Shown here: one piece after another, positions 35,001 to 43,982 of the stretch
How the letters are laid out: every line of letters begins with the position of its first letter
Numbering within the stretch: position 1 is the first letter of the stretch
DNA from: JACDAE01 sp963717195
GTDB taxonomy: Bacteria > Chloroflexota > Ktedonobacteria > Ktedonobacterales > Ktedonobacteraceae
Assembly (NCBI GenBank): GCA_963717195.1
Contig: CAVQVR010000017.1
Span: 71,611 to 135,610, forward strand
Length of the DNA stretch: 64,000 nucleotides
Direction: 5' to 3'
Made by a program: the position numbers and the translations under genes
Notes under the pieces: model-generated
The model's database searches: none
What the model saw: only the letters and a program-made list of their open reading frames with translations
What the model was told of the DNA's origin: nothing

Positions 35001-37679
35001 TCAGGCTTCTATAGTACTCTCCAATATCTGGTTTTCTGTCGCTATTGCCTCCTCCTCGCGTCCCAGTTCGCGCAAAAGGTTTGTATAGGCTGTACACGTT
35101 GCGTTGGTTTTGGGATGACGGGGTCCCAGTGCTTTTTCGCGGATTGTGAGTGCTTGTTGATAGAAGGAGAGTGCTTCGGTACTGTGCTGCTGTAGTTGAT
35201 GGTAGCAGGCAAAGTGATGCAAGGTGTCTGCCAACAGAGGATGTTCGAGTCCAAGCGTTTGTTCTCCGATCTGTAGCGCACGCTGGAGGAGAGGATTTGC
35301 TTCTTCATACTGTCCTTGCTCGAAGGAGAGTCTTGCCAGACCTGTAAGCGACTCGGCTACCGGAGACTTTTCGGGTCCCAATACCTGTTCTCGGATCCGT
35401 AAAGCACGTTGGAAAAGTGGCGTGGCCTTCTCATATCTTCCTTGCTCCAGGTAGAGAGTGCCCAACCCATGCAGTACTTCAGCCAGGAAGGGATGCTCGG
35501 ACCCTAGCGCTTGCTCATCGATGGATAACACACGTTGATAAAGGGGTTCGGCCTCTGCGTATTTGCCCTGTTCTCTATAAAGCTCCGCCAGTCCATTGAG
35601 TTGGTAACTGACATTGGGATGGTCGGGACCTAGCGCTTGCTCGTTGATATGTAAAGCACGTTGGAAGAGCGGTTCGGCCTGCGCGTATTTGCCCTGATGG
35701 AAATAGAGGTAGGCCAGATTATAGATGGGATAGCTTGTCTGAGTATGGTCGGGGCCCAGGACTTCTTCCCAGATATGTAAAGCGCGTTGGAGAAGTGGTT
35801 CGGCCTCCTCATATTTGCCCTGCCTTCCATATAAGTTTGCAAGACTATTGAGCGAAGCGGCTAACTTAGAACCTGGAATTTGTTCTCGGATGTGTAAGGT
35901 ACGCTGGAAGTAGAGTTTCGCTTCCTCATACCTATTCTGATTAGAGTAAAGAACAGCTAGCTTGTTAAAAGCTTCAGCTACATCAGGGTGCTCAGAACCC
36001 AATATTTGCTCCCGAATGTGCAACCCGCGTTGGAAAAGTGGTTCGGCCTTCTCATATCTCCCCTGCTCTAAGTAGAAAGTGCCCAATCCAAGTAGCACTT
36101 CAGCCGTCAAGTGATGCTCGGCATCCAGGGCCTGCTCGCTAAGCTCTAACGCTCGTTGATAGAGTGGTTCGGCTTCTGTAAAACGGGCACGATGCGCGTG
36201 ATAGGCTGCCAGATGGCTCATCAGCGCGATGTAGGATGCCTCATTTTTTGTCCATTGATCATAGTGCGTGACACATACCAATGCATGTGGTAGCAACTGT
36301 TCCCCAAGCTGGACATAACCAGTTTTTTCTTTCTCTAGTGGAAAAAGCTGACTCATAGCATGTACCACGCGCACTACCCAGATGCGCTGTATTCTTTTCA
36401 CAAGGCGTTCTTTGAGCACCGCTTGCACCAGCCGATGAATGGTCATAGTCCTGTTCGCTGCATTGCGCTGGATCAGAGAATACGTCAGCAATGCTTTAAT
36501 TGTAGTATGGAACTCAAGAGGATCAACCGCTAATCTCTCAAAAGTTGGTCCCAGATATGTGGCACCCTCAATGAAAAACGTTTCAGGGATAGCCTCCGGT
36601 GCAAGGAAAGCACACACCGTCAACAATTCTGCCGCTGCAGGGTTATTCCGTTCAAGCTGCTTGAAGGCAAGTGTAAAGGTTCTAGCCACAGACGAGGGGT
36701 GATCGGCATAAGTATCACGCTCGTCAAGCAGGCGCAGTTGCGAGGACTGGAAGAGTTGCAGGTAATCAGACAGGCTGCATTGAGTTGCTTCGATATATGC
36801 GCCAGCCTGATCAAGTGCAAGGGGCAATCCATCCATAGCTGCCACGATTTCTCTGGCAATAGCGATATCCTCAGGAGCAAGGGAATCCAGAGATGCGGTC
36901 GGATCAAGCCATCGTGCCCGATGCAGTAGAAAGTGCATTCCCTCCTCTGGTGTCAACTGTTCCAGATCGAGAGTCTGTGCGCTAAATCCCAGTGCCTGGC
37001 GACGAGATGTAAAGAGCAAGGAACCAGAACGGGCAGGAGGTAAAGCGCCTTTCACCAGTTCGAGGTCTTCCACATTATCGAAGATCAGCAACCAGTCGCT
37101 GTGACTGGTGAGCCAGCGTGTGACCGCTGCCATGACACGGCTCTGCTCCTTGTCCTGCTTCTCCGGCAGGTTGAGCAGTTCAGCAATGGCCACAAAGCTG
37201 GAGACGAGGCTCTCATTGGTTTCGGCGCTGATCCAGAACACGGCTGCATAGTCATTGGCGTATCGATAGGCATATTCAATGGCTGTCTGAGTCTTGCCGA
37301 TGCCTCCAAGACCACTGAGGGAATAGGATTGGCTGATGACTGCGCTGTGTTCGTGGGCGAGAGCTTCATGTAATTGCTGTAATACGCTTTCTCTTCCTGT
37401 GAAGAAGGGATTGCGTTGATAGGGAACTTGCCAGTGTGGGGAGAGTGCTGTCAGGCTGGCTTCAAGTAATCGTCGGGTGTCGTGCGTATCGAGATGCAAC
37501 AGGCGAGCAAGTTCCAGCACGGTAGTTTTGCTCTCTGGAAGAAAGCTGCCATTTTCCCATATGCCGATGGTATTACGATGGACGCCCAGGCGGCTCGCCA
37601 GTTCTTGTTGGGTTATTTTGCGTTGTTTACGAATTACTTTAAGAAGATCTCCGAAGGTCGAGAGGGTTGGATCGTCCAT
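35001..37679 (-). CDS. STAND regulator: XRE HTH, NB-ARC ATPase, TPR repeats
   Basis: 892 residues. Residues 9-63 are an XRE helix-turn-helix (ITQQELASRLGVHRNTIGIWE). An NB-ARC/STAND ATPase follows with the P-loop GLGGIGKT (123-130) and Walker B WLLIFDNVED (about 215-224); GLPLALDQAGAY is the GLPL motif of NB-ARC. From about 490 to the end there are about nine kinesin-light-chain-type 42-residue TPRs (YLEQGRYEKAEPLFQRGLHI and variants). Such proteins act as ligand-triggered switches; here the HTH suggests transcription control. A MITE lies just upstream of the start codon. Confidence 0.9.
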   Translation of the reverse strand: MDDPTLSTFGDLLKVIRKQRKITQQELASRLGVHRNTIGIWENGSFLPESKTTVLELARLLHLDTHDTRRLLEASLTALSPHWQVPYQRNPFFTGRESVLQQLHEALAHEHSAVISQSYSLSGLGGIGKTQTAIEYAYRYANDYAAVFWISAETNESLVSSFVAIAELLNLPEKQDKEQSRVMAAVTRWLTSHSDWLLIFDNVEDLELVKGALPPARSGSLLFTSRRQALGFSAQTLDLEQLTPEEGMHFLLHRARWLDPTASLDSLAPEDIAIAREIVAAMDGLPLALDQAGAYIEATQCSLSDYLQLFQSSQLRLLDERDTYADHPSSVARTFTLAFKQLERNNPAAAELLTVCAFLAPEAIPETFFIEGATYLGPTFERLAVDPLEFHTTIKALLTYSLIQRNAANRTMTIHRLVQAVLKERLVKRIQRIWVVRVVHAMSQLFPLEKEKTGYVQLGEQLLPHALVCVTHYDQWTKNEASYIALMSHLAAYHAHRARFTEAEPLYQRALELSEQALDAEHHLTAEVLLGLGTFYLEQGRYEKAEPLFQRGLHIREQILGSEHPDVAEAFNKLAVLYSNQNRYEEAKLYFQRTLHIREQIPGSKLAASLNSLANLYGRQGKYEEAEPLLQRALHIWEEVLGPDHTQTSYPIYNLAYLYFHQGKYAQAEPLFQRALHINEQALGPDHPNVSYQLNGLAELYREQGKYAEAEPLYQRVLSIDEQALGSEHPFLAEVLHGLGTLYLEQGRYEKATPLFQRALRIREQVLGPEKSPVAESLTGLARLSFEQGQYEEANPLLQRALQIGEQTLGLEHPLLADTLHHFACYHQLQQHSTEALSFYQQALTIREKALGPRHPKTNATCTAYTNLLRELGREEEAIATENQILESTIEA

Positions 37680-37708
37680 GTTTTTGGTCTCTCATTCATA
37701 AAATTTGA

Positions 37709-37866
37709 GTAACCGTTCAGAAAGGGCTTGCCTGCTCAGTGCCTACGGCGCTTCGCAAGCCGTTTTGTGTGGACGGTGGGATTTGCGGCCCCGGGGCCGC
37801 AAATCCCACCGTCCACACAAAACCTGGGCGAGCTACCGCAGGTGGCGAGCAGACCTGAAGAGTTAC
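37709..37866. mobile_element. MITE copy E3 (IS66-like ends) with perfect 8-bp target duplication
   Basis: 158 bp, GTAACCGTTCAG at one end and CTGAAGAGTTAC at the other, between perfect direct repeats AAATTTGA (37701-37708 and 37867-37874). The central palindrome has arms starting GTTTTGTGTGGACGGTGGG. The element lies 30 bp upstream of the ATG of the STAND gene, between that start and a TATAAC-like box at about 37880 on the minus strand. Confidence 0.95.
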
Positions 37867-38183
37867 AAATTTGATTTTGTTATAAAATGCACGGTTATTT
37901 CTTGTATTGCTATCTTATCATAGGAATGGAACAAGAAAAAAGTATGGCGATGCCATAGAACACCTACTCCTCACCACACTTGCGATATAATTATAGCAAT
38001 CGCTTTCCTACTCTCCTGTCTTGCCAGGAGGGGGCTCGCGCAAAGAAGAACCATCAATAACGTGTTACTTTACAGAAGCATAGCTCTCACGCCTGCATAA
38101 TAATCATCATACACATATATCTTAAGCATATATAAAATTAACTATATGTCACTGCATCGATCCTACTATCATGGAGCTTTAGT
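37867..38183. other. intergenic region, divergent promoters
   Basis: About 317 bp of AT-rich sequence between the MITE and the 349-residue membrane protein. It presumably holds the promoters of both divergent genes, but no near-consensus pair is clear. Confidence 0.45.
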
Positions 38184-39233
38184 ATGCAGCAGCAAGCACA
38201 ACCGATAGCATACGCCCTCCAGCGTATCGTGGCACAATATCAGCTCGGCACTCCCCAGGCCATCTATGAAACAAGAAAAGAGACCTGGCTGCACCGCTTG
38301 CCGGGCGTTGTTGCTTTGCTCATCGGTGGCGCAGTTCTGGCTTATTTCTTTCATGCCTACGATAGCCTCTTTGCCTTCTGGCCTGTATGGCAAACGGCCC
38401 TGGTACCACTGATCGGTGTTGGATGGATCATCGTTGGCCTGTGGATACTGCTGGCTCCCTGGCTCTCTCCTGAAGTGCGCATCTTCGTCTATACAGAAGG
38501 GATGATTTATGTCACCCATAAATTTGAAGTCATACGCTGGAACCAGATGGAACGCTTCTGGAAAGATATTCACGTTGATAGAAAGCAGCATAAGATCAGT
38601 TCCTATGTAATACGGCGCAATGATCAGGCGTTTTTTGAGATGAAGCCCAATCTGCTTGAGGGCGAAAAACTGGGAGCACTACTAGAGGGAGAGATCACAC
38701 GTCGTTTGCTTCCACGAGCGATAGCAGCCTTCGATGCGGGCGATGCTATCGTCTTCGATAATATTGCCATCAGTGTACGCTCACTGCACATAAAGCAGGG
38801 GAGTAAGAAGCTGTCGTGGAACGAATTTGAGCGTATCCACATTGATGAACAGGTGATAGAGATCTATAAAAAAGGCCAGATGGATGTGTGGGCGTCCTTG
38901 AGAGTTGCGGCTATTCCAAATGTTGAGATTCTCAGAGGGCTGGTCAGATATGCACAACAAGAGTTGAAATATCGTCAAGTACCTGCTATTGCAGCCTATA
39001 GAGCAGGACTTTCGGTTGCCTTTGGTCCTTTAACGATCAGCCAACGCGGCGTTATAATCAATAACGGAACTCTTCCGTGGACTGAGATTGCGGGTATCGG
39101 CGTGGGCGAGAGCGAAGTGATGATTAAACGCAAGGGGAATCCTGCCATCTGGAATGTATTTCTCCTCTGGAGAATTCCCGATGCCTCTTCACTGAAAGAG
39201 TTGATCGATTATATTATGCGCAATGCCAGTTAA
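38184..39233 (+). CDS. membrane protein with PH-like repeats (DUF6585-like)
   Basis: 349 residues. Two membrane segments lie at about 40-58 and 68-92. A long soluble part follows, with repeated beta-strand blocks ending in a helix: IFVYTEGMIYVTHKFEVIRWNQ, DNIAISVRSLHIKQGSKKLSW, LTISQRGVIINNGTLPWTEI. The pattern is that of PH-like domains found in DUF6585 proteins. The function is unknown. The start is preceded by GGAGC. Confidence 0.65.
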   Translation: MQQQAQPIAYALQRIVAQYQLGTPQAIYETRKETWLHRLPGVVALLIGGAVLAYFFHAYDSLFAFWPVWQTALVPLIGVGWIIVGLWILLAPWLSPEVRIFVYTEGMIYVTHKFEVIRWNQMERFWKDIHVDRKQHKISSYVIRRNDQAFFEMKPNLLEGEKLGALLEGEITRRLLPRAIAAFDAGDAIVFDNIAISVRSLHIKQGSKKLSWNEFERIHIDEQVIEIYKKGQMDVWASLRVAAIPNVEILRGLVRYAQQELKYRQVPAIAAYRAGLSVAFGPLTISQRGVIINNGTLPWTEIAGIGVGESEVMIKRKGNPAIWNVFLLWRIPDASSLKELIDYIMRNAS

Positions 39234-39265
39234 TAGTTAATACTACGTTGTCTCCACGAACCCGA

Positions 39266-40219
39266 CTATCCCTCTCTATCTTGATAATTCTGGAGCATAA
39301 TCTGCACTTCCTCGGCCATGCGTTGACGTAACGAGTCAGGTTCCAATATTTTCACATGCCTACCCCAGCCCAAAAACCATTGCAGAACTTCGCTCTCATG
39401 ACGTATCTTAAGCGTCACTAGAAAACCTGCAGGAGTTTCCTCTTCAGCAGCAACAAAGTAAGTGCGTCCCTCATGCACCCAGCGTGCTATTTCCTTGTCG
39501 AATAATGCACGTACGATAATATCTCTGGGTTGGCTCTCCTGATTATGTTTCATCTGGAAATTCGTGGGGCGTATAAAGGTGCGCGGCAATAGTTCCAGGT
39601 CTTCCATGCGGTCGAGGCGAAAATTGCGAATGTCCTGGCGCATATGGCAGTACGCCACCAGGTGCCAGGTATTGAGGAAATAGGCAAGGCCATAAGGGTC
39701 GGCCTCGCGTGTCTGGGAAGCACTCTGCACATCGTTGCTATAACGTGCGTGGTAACAAAAACGTATTGTGTTGCGGTCGAGAAGCGCCCGACGCAATAGT
39801 TGCAGTTTCTCACTCGCATCGGGAGTGGTAAGCGTAGCAATAAAGCGAATGTTGCTCTGCAAATAATGCACATCATGGCGCAATGTCTCAGGCAGCACAC
39901 TCTCAATTTTGCGGCTGGCTGACTCCGCCGCCAGGCGATACTGAGCGTCAAAGTTGCGCGCCATAAAATCACCGCCCAGGAGCAGCATCGTTGCCTCGTC
40001 CGTCGTGAAGCTCAGGGGTGGCAAAAAATAGCCCTTCATTAGTGAGTAACCTTGTCCGGGCACGGAGACTATCGGCACACCAGCTTCACATAATGCCAGA
40101 ATATCACGATAGATGGTGCGTTTGCTGGTCTCAAATGTAGCAGCCAGGTCTTCGGCGCGTTGGCGACCTTTGCGTTGTAGCTCCAGGACGATGGCTAACA
40201 GGCGATCAGTTTTATTCAT
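39266..40219 (-). CDS. WYL-domain transcriptional regulator (YafY/DeoR-like HTH)
   Basis: 317 residues. The N-terminal winged helix (about 1-60: RAEDLAATFETSKRTIYRDI) is followed by a WYL domain (about 140-220) with the signature RNTIRFCYHARY and DPYGLAYFLNTWHLVAYC. A C-terminal WCX extension (about 235-310) ends the protein. WYL regulators bind nucleic-acid or nucleotide ligands and often repress neighbours or defence genes. Here the gene stands alone, convergent with the membrane protein. Confidence 0.9.
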   Translation of the reverse strand: MNKTDRLLAIVLELQRKGRQRAEDLAATFETSKRTIYRDILALCEAGVPIVSVPGQGYSLMKGYFLPPLSFTTDEATMLLLGGDFMARNFDAQYRLAAESASRKIESVLPETLRHDVHYLQSNIRFIATLTTPDASEKLQLLRRALLDRNTIRFCYHARYSNDVQSASQTREADPYGLAYFLNTWHLVAYCHMRQDIRNFRLDRMEDLELLPRTFIRPTNFQMKHNQESQPRDIIVRALFDKEIARWVHEGRTYFVAAEEETPAGFLVTLKIRHESEVLQWFLGWGRHVKILEPDSLRQRMAEEVQIMLQNYQDREG

Positions 40220-40538
40220 AAAAAGTTACCGGCAAGCTTTTCACTCCATAGACGAACGAGCTAGCGACGGGTTGAAGTGGAATAGCTTTGACGCGTTTGA
40301 TATTTGTAAAGCGCATCAGTAGTGCTTCCAGCGCGATCTTTGTTTCCAGCCTTCACTGTCATTTGCTCTCCAGTATAGCAGCAAACGCGTTAAACGGAAA
40401 CATGCTATTTTTGTGAGGTCTCCATCCATCAGGTGAAAAAGTGAGAGGTGACTTGCATCACCTCTCACTCAATAGCAATAAACGATATTCAAATGTACCT
40501 CAAAGCGCTACGGAGTACTACGCTTCGAGCTATTGAGG
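40220..40538. other. intergenic region upstream of the WYL gene
   Basis: 319 bp between the start of the WYL regulator and the end of the GH48 gene. It contains the GH48 terminator and no other recognised element. Confidence 0.5.
40435..40468 (-). terminator. intrinsic terminator of the GH48 gene
   Basis: On the minus strand, GTGAGAGGTGA / TCACCTCTCAC is a perfect 11-bp stem with a 6-nt loop, followed by TTTTT. It lies about 70 bp past the GH48 stop. Confidence 0.88.
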
Positions 40539-43043
40539 CTAACTACACTTCGAGCCATTGAGGCTAAAGGAAGTCGGACTCGGGTTACTACCGCTCCAGG
40601 AACCATTGAAGCCAGGATTGACCGAAGCCCCGGCAGGTAGCGAGCCATTCCAGGTGGCATTCGTGACGGTTACGTTTTCTCCTTGTTGCGAGAAGATTCC
40701 GTTCCATCCTTGCGTGATCTGCTGAGTACCTGGGAAGGTGAAGGTCAGGTTCCAGCTACTAAGGGCGGTTGTGCCGGTGTTGGTGACGGTCAGGCCGCCC
40801 GTGAAGCCGCCAGGCCACTGGTTCACCGAATAGCTAACTTTACAGGTCGCACTCGATGTTGAGGTCGGCGTTGGGGTTACCCCGGTAGTAGGTGTTGGAG
40901 TGACGCCAGTGGTAGGTGTTGGAGTAACACCCTTTGTTGGGGTCGGAGTCACACCAGTAGTAGGCGTTGGAGTGGTACCTGTAGTAGGTGTCGGGGTCGT
41001 ACCAGAACCACCGCCGAACAGAATACCGATATCAGCATTTGCCATCGCAACATCAGCCTGGGCCCAGAAGCGATGGTAGGTGAATGTCGGTGCCGCGCCA
41101 CCGTTGAGGTACGCCTGTACCTTCGGGAAGGCGGGATCTTGCAGGTATTTGGGACGCTCGGTGAGGAACGTCGTTGACGAATTCAATGTCGCGCCCTGAG
41201 CATTCGTGCCTGTCCAACCAGCAGGGATAGAGACCGAGTCGTTGAACTGGCTATAGTCAGTACGAACTTCTGGGTTTGCAATGCCTTTGCTATCTGTGTA
41301 TAGGGCTGCCATGCGATCCAGCAGTGCCTCGGCCAGTGTAAGTGCCGCGGTATCGCCAGATTTGGCAGAGTAGAACTCCAACGTTTTCGCCAGTGCAGCA
41401 GTTGTACCAACGTCGGTTGTGGTGTTCACAACCGTTACATGGAGGCCCGTATTAGTGACAGGAGCGACAGTAGCGCTTACGTTGTTGGCTGGCTGGCCGC
41501 TCCAGTTGAGCGTTGAAGGAATGGAGTAGGTACCATCCGCGTTCAATGTTGTGACGGATGTTGCCCAGGCGACCCACTTATCAAGGATCGTTTTAGCTGT
41601 AGTATTGCCCGTCTCGTAATAATACTCAGCGACACGTTCCATTGACCATGCCTGGAAGCCGAACCAGTTGTTGCTAGGTGGATCATGGTATTCTGGCTGC
41701 CAGTCGTAACCCATGCCATAGAATGTGGCATCGCCAGCAGGAGGTGCTCCGTACTGACCATCCCAGCCATTGGTTGCACCACCAGCAATAGCCCCTTCCG
41801 AGGACTGGAGCCATTGGTAGAACTGCAATTGGCGCTGTAAGCTTGTACCCCAGTCACCTGCTGCGGTTGGTGACAATGGTTTGAGAGCAGGTACGCTGCT
41901 CAGCGCCCATGCTGCCAGCGGATTCTGATAGCCTTGATGTGCATAACTGGAGCCAATACGCCATGCCCAGCCTGAGCCTGACGCAGGATATGAGCCGCCC
42001 CAGGCGTAGTACCAATCTAGCAGATAGCTAGAACTATTTTTGCCAACTCCAGGCGCACAACTTGGACTCGTGCAACCCTGCTGCTTAAAGTACTTGTCAT
42101 ATGTTGCATAGCGCAGATAGTCACCCATCTTTGCAGCTTTTGCGACGGTGGCGGCGACTGCACTGGCCTTGCCCTGAGCACTTGCCCAGGTTTCAGCCCA
42201 GAAAGCGGCCTGAACGGCACGAGCATCCGCATCAGGAGCATCGGTATAGCGCCACTGCTCCGCATAACTGCCACCAGGGGCCGGTGTCTGGAAAAGGCTC
42301 AAGAAGCCGGTACCGTTGGTGTTGCCCCACTTGAAGGTTTCACAATCGGGCTGGACGACGGTTTTCCAGACCGACTCTGATGGTCCGCGCTGGTATGAAT
42401 TGACGAAGGATGGTTTGGTCGTCCCGTCGCCACAAGAACCATACCCATACCAGTTATCGGTATCGAGTAACCAGACCATACCATAGACATCAGACGTGCC
42501 ATAGGTAGCAGTCAACTCATTATAGAGTGGATCCTGGCCTGGTGTGACACTGGTGGTCAATTGTGTGGGATAGGCGCTGAGGTTATCCGACTCGGGAGCA
42601 TATTGAGCCGGGCTATTGGGATTATAGCTAGAGGCAGTGGGCTGCTCGGCGGCGGTTGGAATCATATATTGTTCCATCGTCGACCATGCATTGTTGAAGG
42701 GAGTCCAGTTCCCTGTATTTTGACCATAGGTTGCCTCTAACTCAAGCCAGAAACTGAACGCTTCCGATGTTGTTTCGTGCCCGTAATCGGGCGCTTCAAC
42801 GATGAGCGTCTCCACCGAGTGGTAAGGGATTCCTTGCGGACTGAAGTACCCGTTTGCCGGATTCTTGATCTCGTTGTAGAGAGTCAGGAAGCGCTGGGTG
42901 TAGGTAGACGTGGCGCTGGCAGCACTACTGCTACTTGATTGCGCAGGTGCTGCCAGAAGATGTTGAGCTCCTATAAATGAGGTAGCCACAAGTATTAATG
43001 CTGTGGCTGCCAGCCATGCGGATCGAAAGATCCTTTTGGTCAT
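40539..43043 (-). CDS. secreted GH48 cellobiohydrolase with CBM2
   Basis: 834 residues. A signal peptide (hydrophobic 9-30, AAPA cleavage region) precedes a complete GH48 domain (about 46-680). Its signature is VEAPDYGHETTSEA, with the proposed general acid E94. A Thr-Pro linker of repeated TPTPTTGV units follows (about 685-735), then a CBM2 cellulose-binding module (about 735-834: CKVSYSVNQWPGGFTGGLTV...WNGSLPAGASVNPGF). GH48 enzymes are processive reducing-end exocellulases and usually mark true cellulose degraders. The gene has its own terminator, and a long tandem array precedes it. Confidence 0.95.
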   Translation of the reverse strand: MTKRIFRSAWLAATALILVATSFIGAQHLLAAPAQSSSSSAASATSTYTQRFLTLYNEIKNPANGYFSPQGIPYHSVETLIVEAPDYGHETTSEAFSFWLELEATYGQNTGNWTPFNNAWSTMEQYMIPTAAEQPTASSYNPNSPAQYAPESDNLSAYPTQLTTSVTPGQDPLYNELTATYGTSDVYGMVWLLDTDNWYGYGSCGDGTTKPSFVNSYQRGPSESVWKTVVQPDCETFKWGNTNGTGFLSLFQTPAPGGSYAEQWRYTDAPDADARAVQAAFWAETWASAQGKASAVAATVAKAAKMGDYLRYATYDKYFKQQGCTSPSCAPGVGKNSSSYLLDWYYAWGGSYPASGSGWAWRIGSSYAHQGYQNPLAAWALSSVPALKPLSPTAAGDWGTSLQRQLQFYQWLQSSEGAIAGGATNGWDGQYGAPPAGDATFYGMGYDWQPEYHDPPSNNWFGFQAWSMERVAEYYYETGNTTAKTILDKWVAWATSVTTLNADGTYSIPSTLNWSGQPANNVSATVAPVTNTGLHVTVVNTTTDVGTTAALAKTLEFYSAKSGDTAALTLAEALLDRMAALYTDSKGIANPEVRTDYSQFNDSVSIPAGWTGTNAQGATLNSSTTFLTERPKYLQDPAFPKVQAYLNGGAAPTFTYHRFWAQADVAMANADIGILFGGGSGTTPTPTTGTTPTPTTGVTPTPTKGVTPTPTTGVTPTPTTGVTPTPTSTSSATCKVSYSVNQWPGGFTGGLTVTNTGTTALSSWNLTFTFPGTQQITQGWNGIFSQQGENVTVTNATWNGSLPAGASVNPGFNGSWSGSNPSPTSFSLNGSKCS

Positions 43044-43982
43044 CCTTAACCTGCCTTTCGGACTTATGAAGCAACAGAAACCATTTTCTGTTATGTTTTT
43101 CTACTTTAAAGTTGACTGAAACCAGCGGTCTCTCATTCAACTTCAAACTTAGTAGATTCTACAGGGAAATGGGAATGTCGCGCTACTTTGCACTTAACTA
43201 TCACGTTCACTCATTTCGCCTCTGCTACGATGTCCATGCGCAGGAAAAGTTGCGTCCATGCCTGATCACATCCATGCGATCAGGTCGCGTCCATACAATC
43301 TAGTCACGTCCATACGGCCAGGTCGCGTCCATGCCTGGTCACATCCATACGGCCAGGTCGCGTCCATACATTCCAGTCATATCCATAAGACCGGATTGCA
43401 TCCATGCCTGGCCATATCCATATGACCAGAACGCGTTCTATGCAGGCCACTTCCATGCAACCAGATCGCGTCCATACAGGTCGCGTCCGTGCAACCAGAG
43501 TGCGTCCATGCGGTCACTTCCATGCGACCAGATCGCGTTCCATGCAGGCCACTTCCGTGTAACCAGATCGCGTCCATGCAGGTCACTTCCATGCGACCGT
43601 AGTGCGTCCATGCAGGTCGCGTCCATGCGACCAAGTTCTGTCTATGCCTGGTTACTTGCCTGATACTTTCGTGTAGCTAAATAGCATCCATACGCAGCAA
43701 TCGTGTATCTATCTTTAATTAAAGAGAGCGAGGCGTGAGAGTTCTCGAAAGCTTACTATTGTGGACTCTAGTTTGTATGTCCACAAAGATTTACCTCCTT
43801 CCCTCATTGTCTTTCGTAAAGATAGTTTTTTACCAGCTCCTTATTGTAGAGAGACAGACCTTATAGTACCGTCCTGCAATGCTGCTTTCTTCAGGTTCTC
43901 TTCCTTACAGAAGTAGCAGACGTTACAACATGTTAGATGAACTGGTTCGCATAATTTATATACACGAGTGCTGTCTTAGTAG
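43044..43982. other. 939-bp non-coding region upstream of GH48
   Basis: It separates the XRE gene from the GH48 gene, both on the minus strand. The core is the tandem array at 43228-43660. The 170 bp next to GH48 should hold its promoter, but no near-consensus sites are visible. The 320 bp on the other side show no recognised feature. Confidence 0.6.
43228..43660. repeat. degenerate tandem array of about 23 units upstream of GH48
   Basis: In the GH48 reading direction each unit begins YATGGA and continues with an ACGCGACCTGG-like block (for example TATGGACGCGACCTGGCCG). Unit length alternates roughly between 15 and 19-20 bp, about 23 units in all. Units differ at several positions, so the array is old or evolving quickly. 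Short peptide-repeat reading frames exist on both strands but have no ribosome-binding sites. The period is too short and the copies too diverged for CRISPR. Confidence 0.85.

Noticed and set aside
35001..37679. STAND protein as part of an anti-phage defence island
   Set aside because: No effector domain, nuclease or other defence gene is adjacent; the N-terminal HTH favours a regulator.
43228..43660. CRISPR array
   Set aside because: Units are 15-20 bp, contiguous and diverged, with no unique spacers and no cas genes nearby.
43331..43663. Repetitive reading frames on both strands of the tandem array (His/Met/Arg-rich peptides)
   Set aside because: The peptide repeats follow directly from the DNA repeat in every open frame, and no ribosome-binding site or signal peptide is present.
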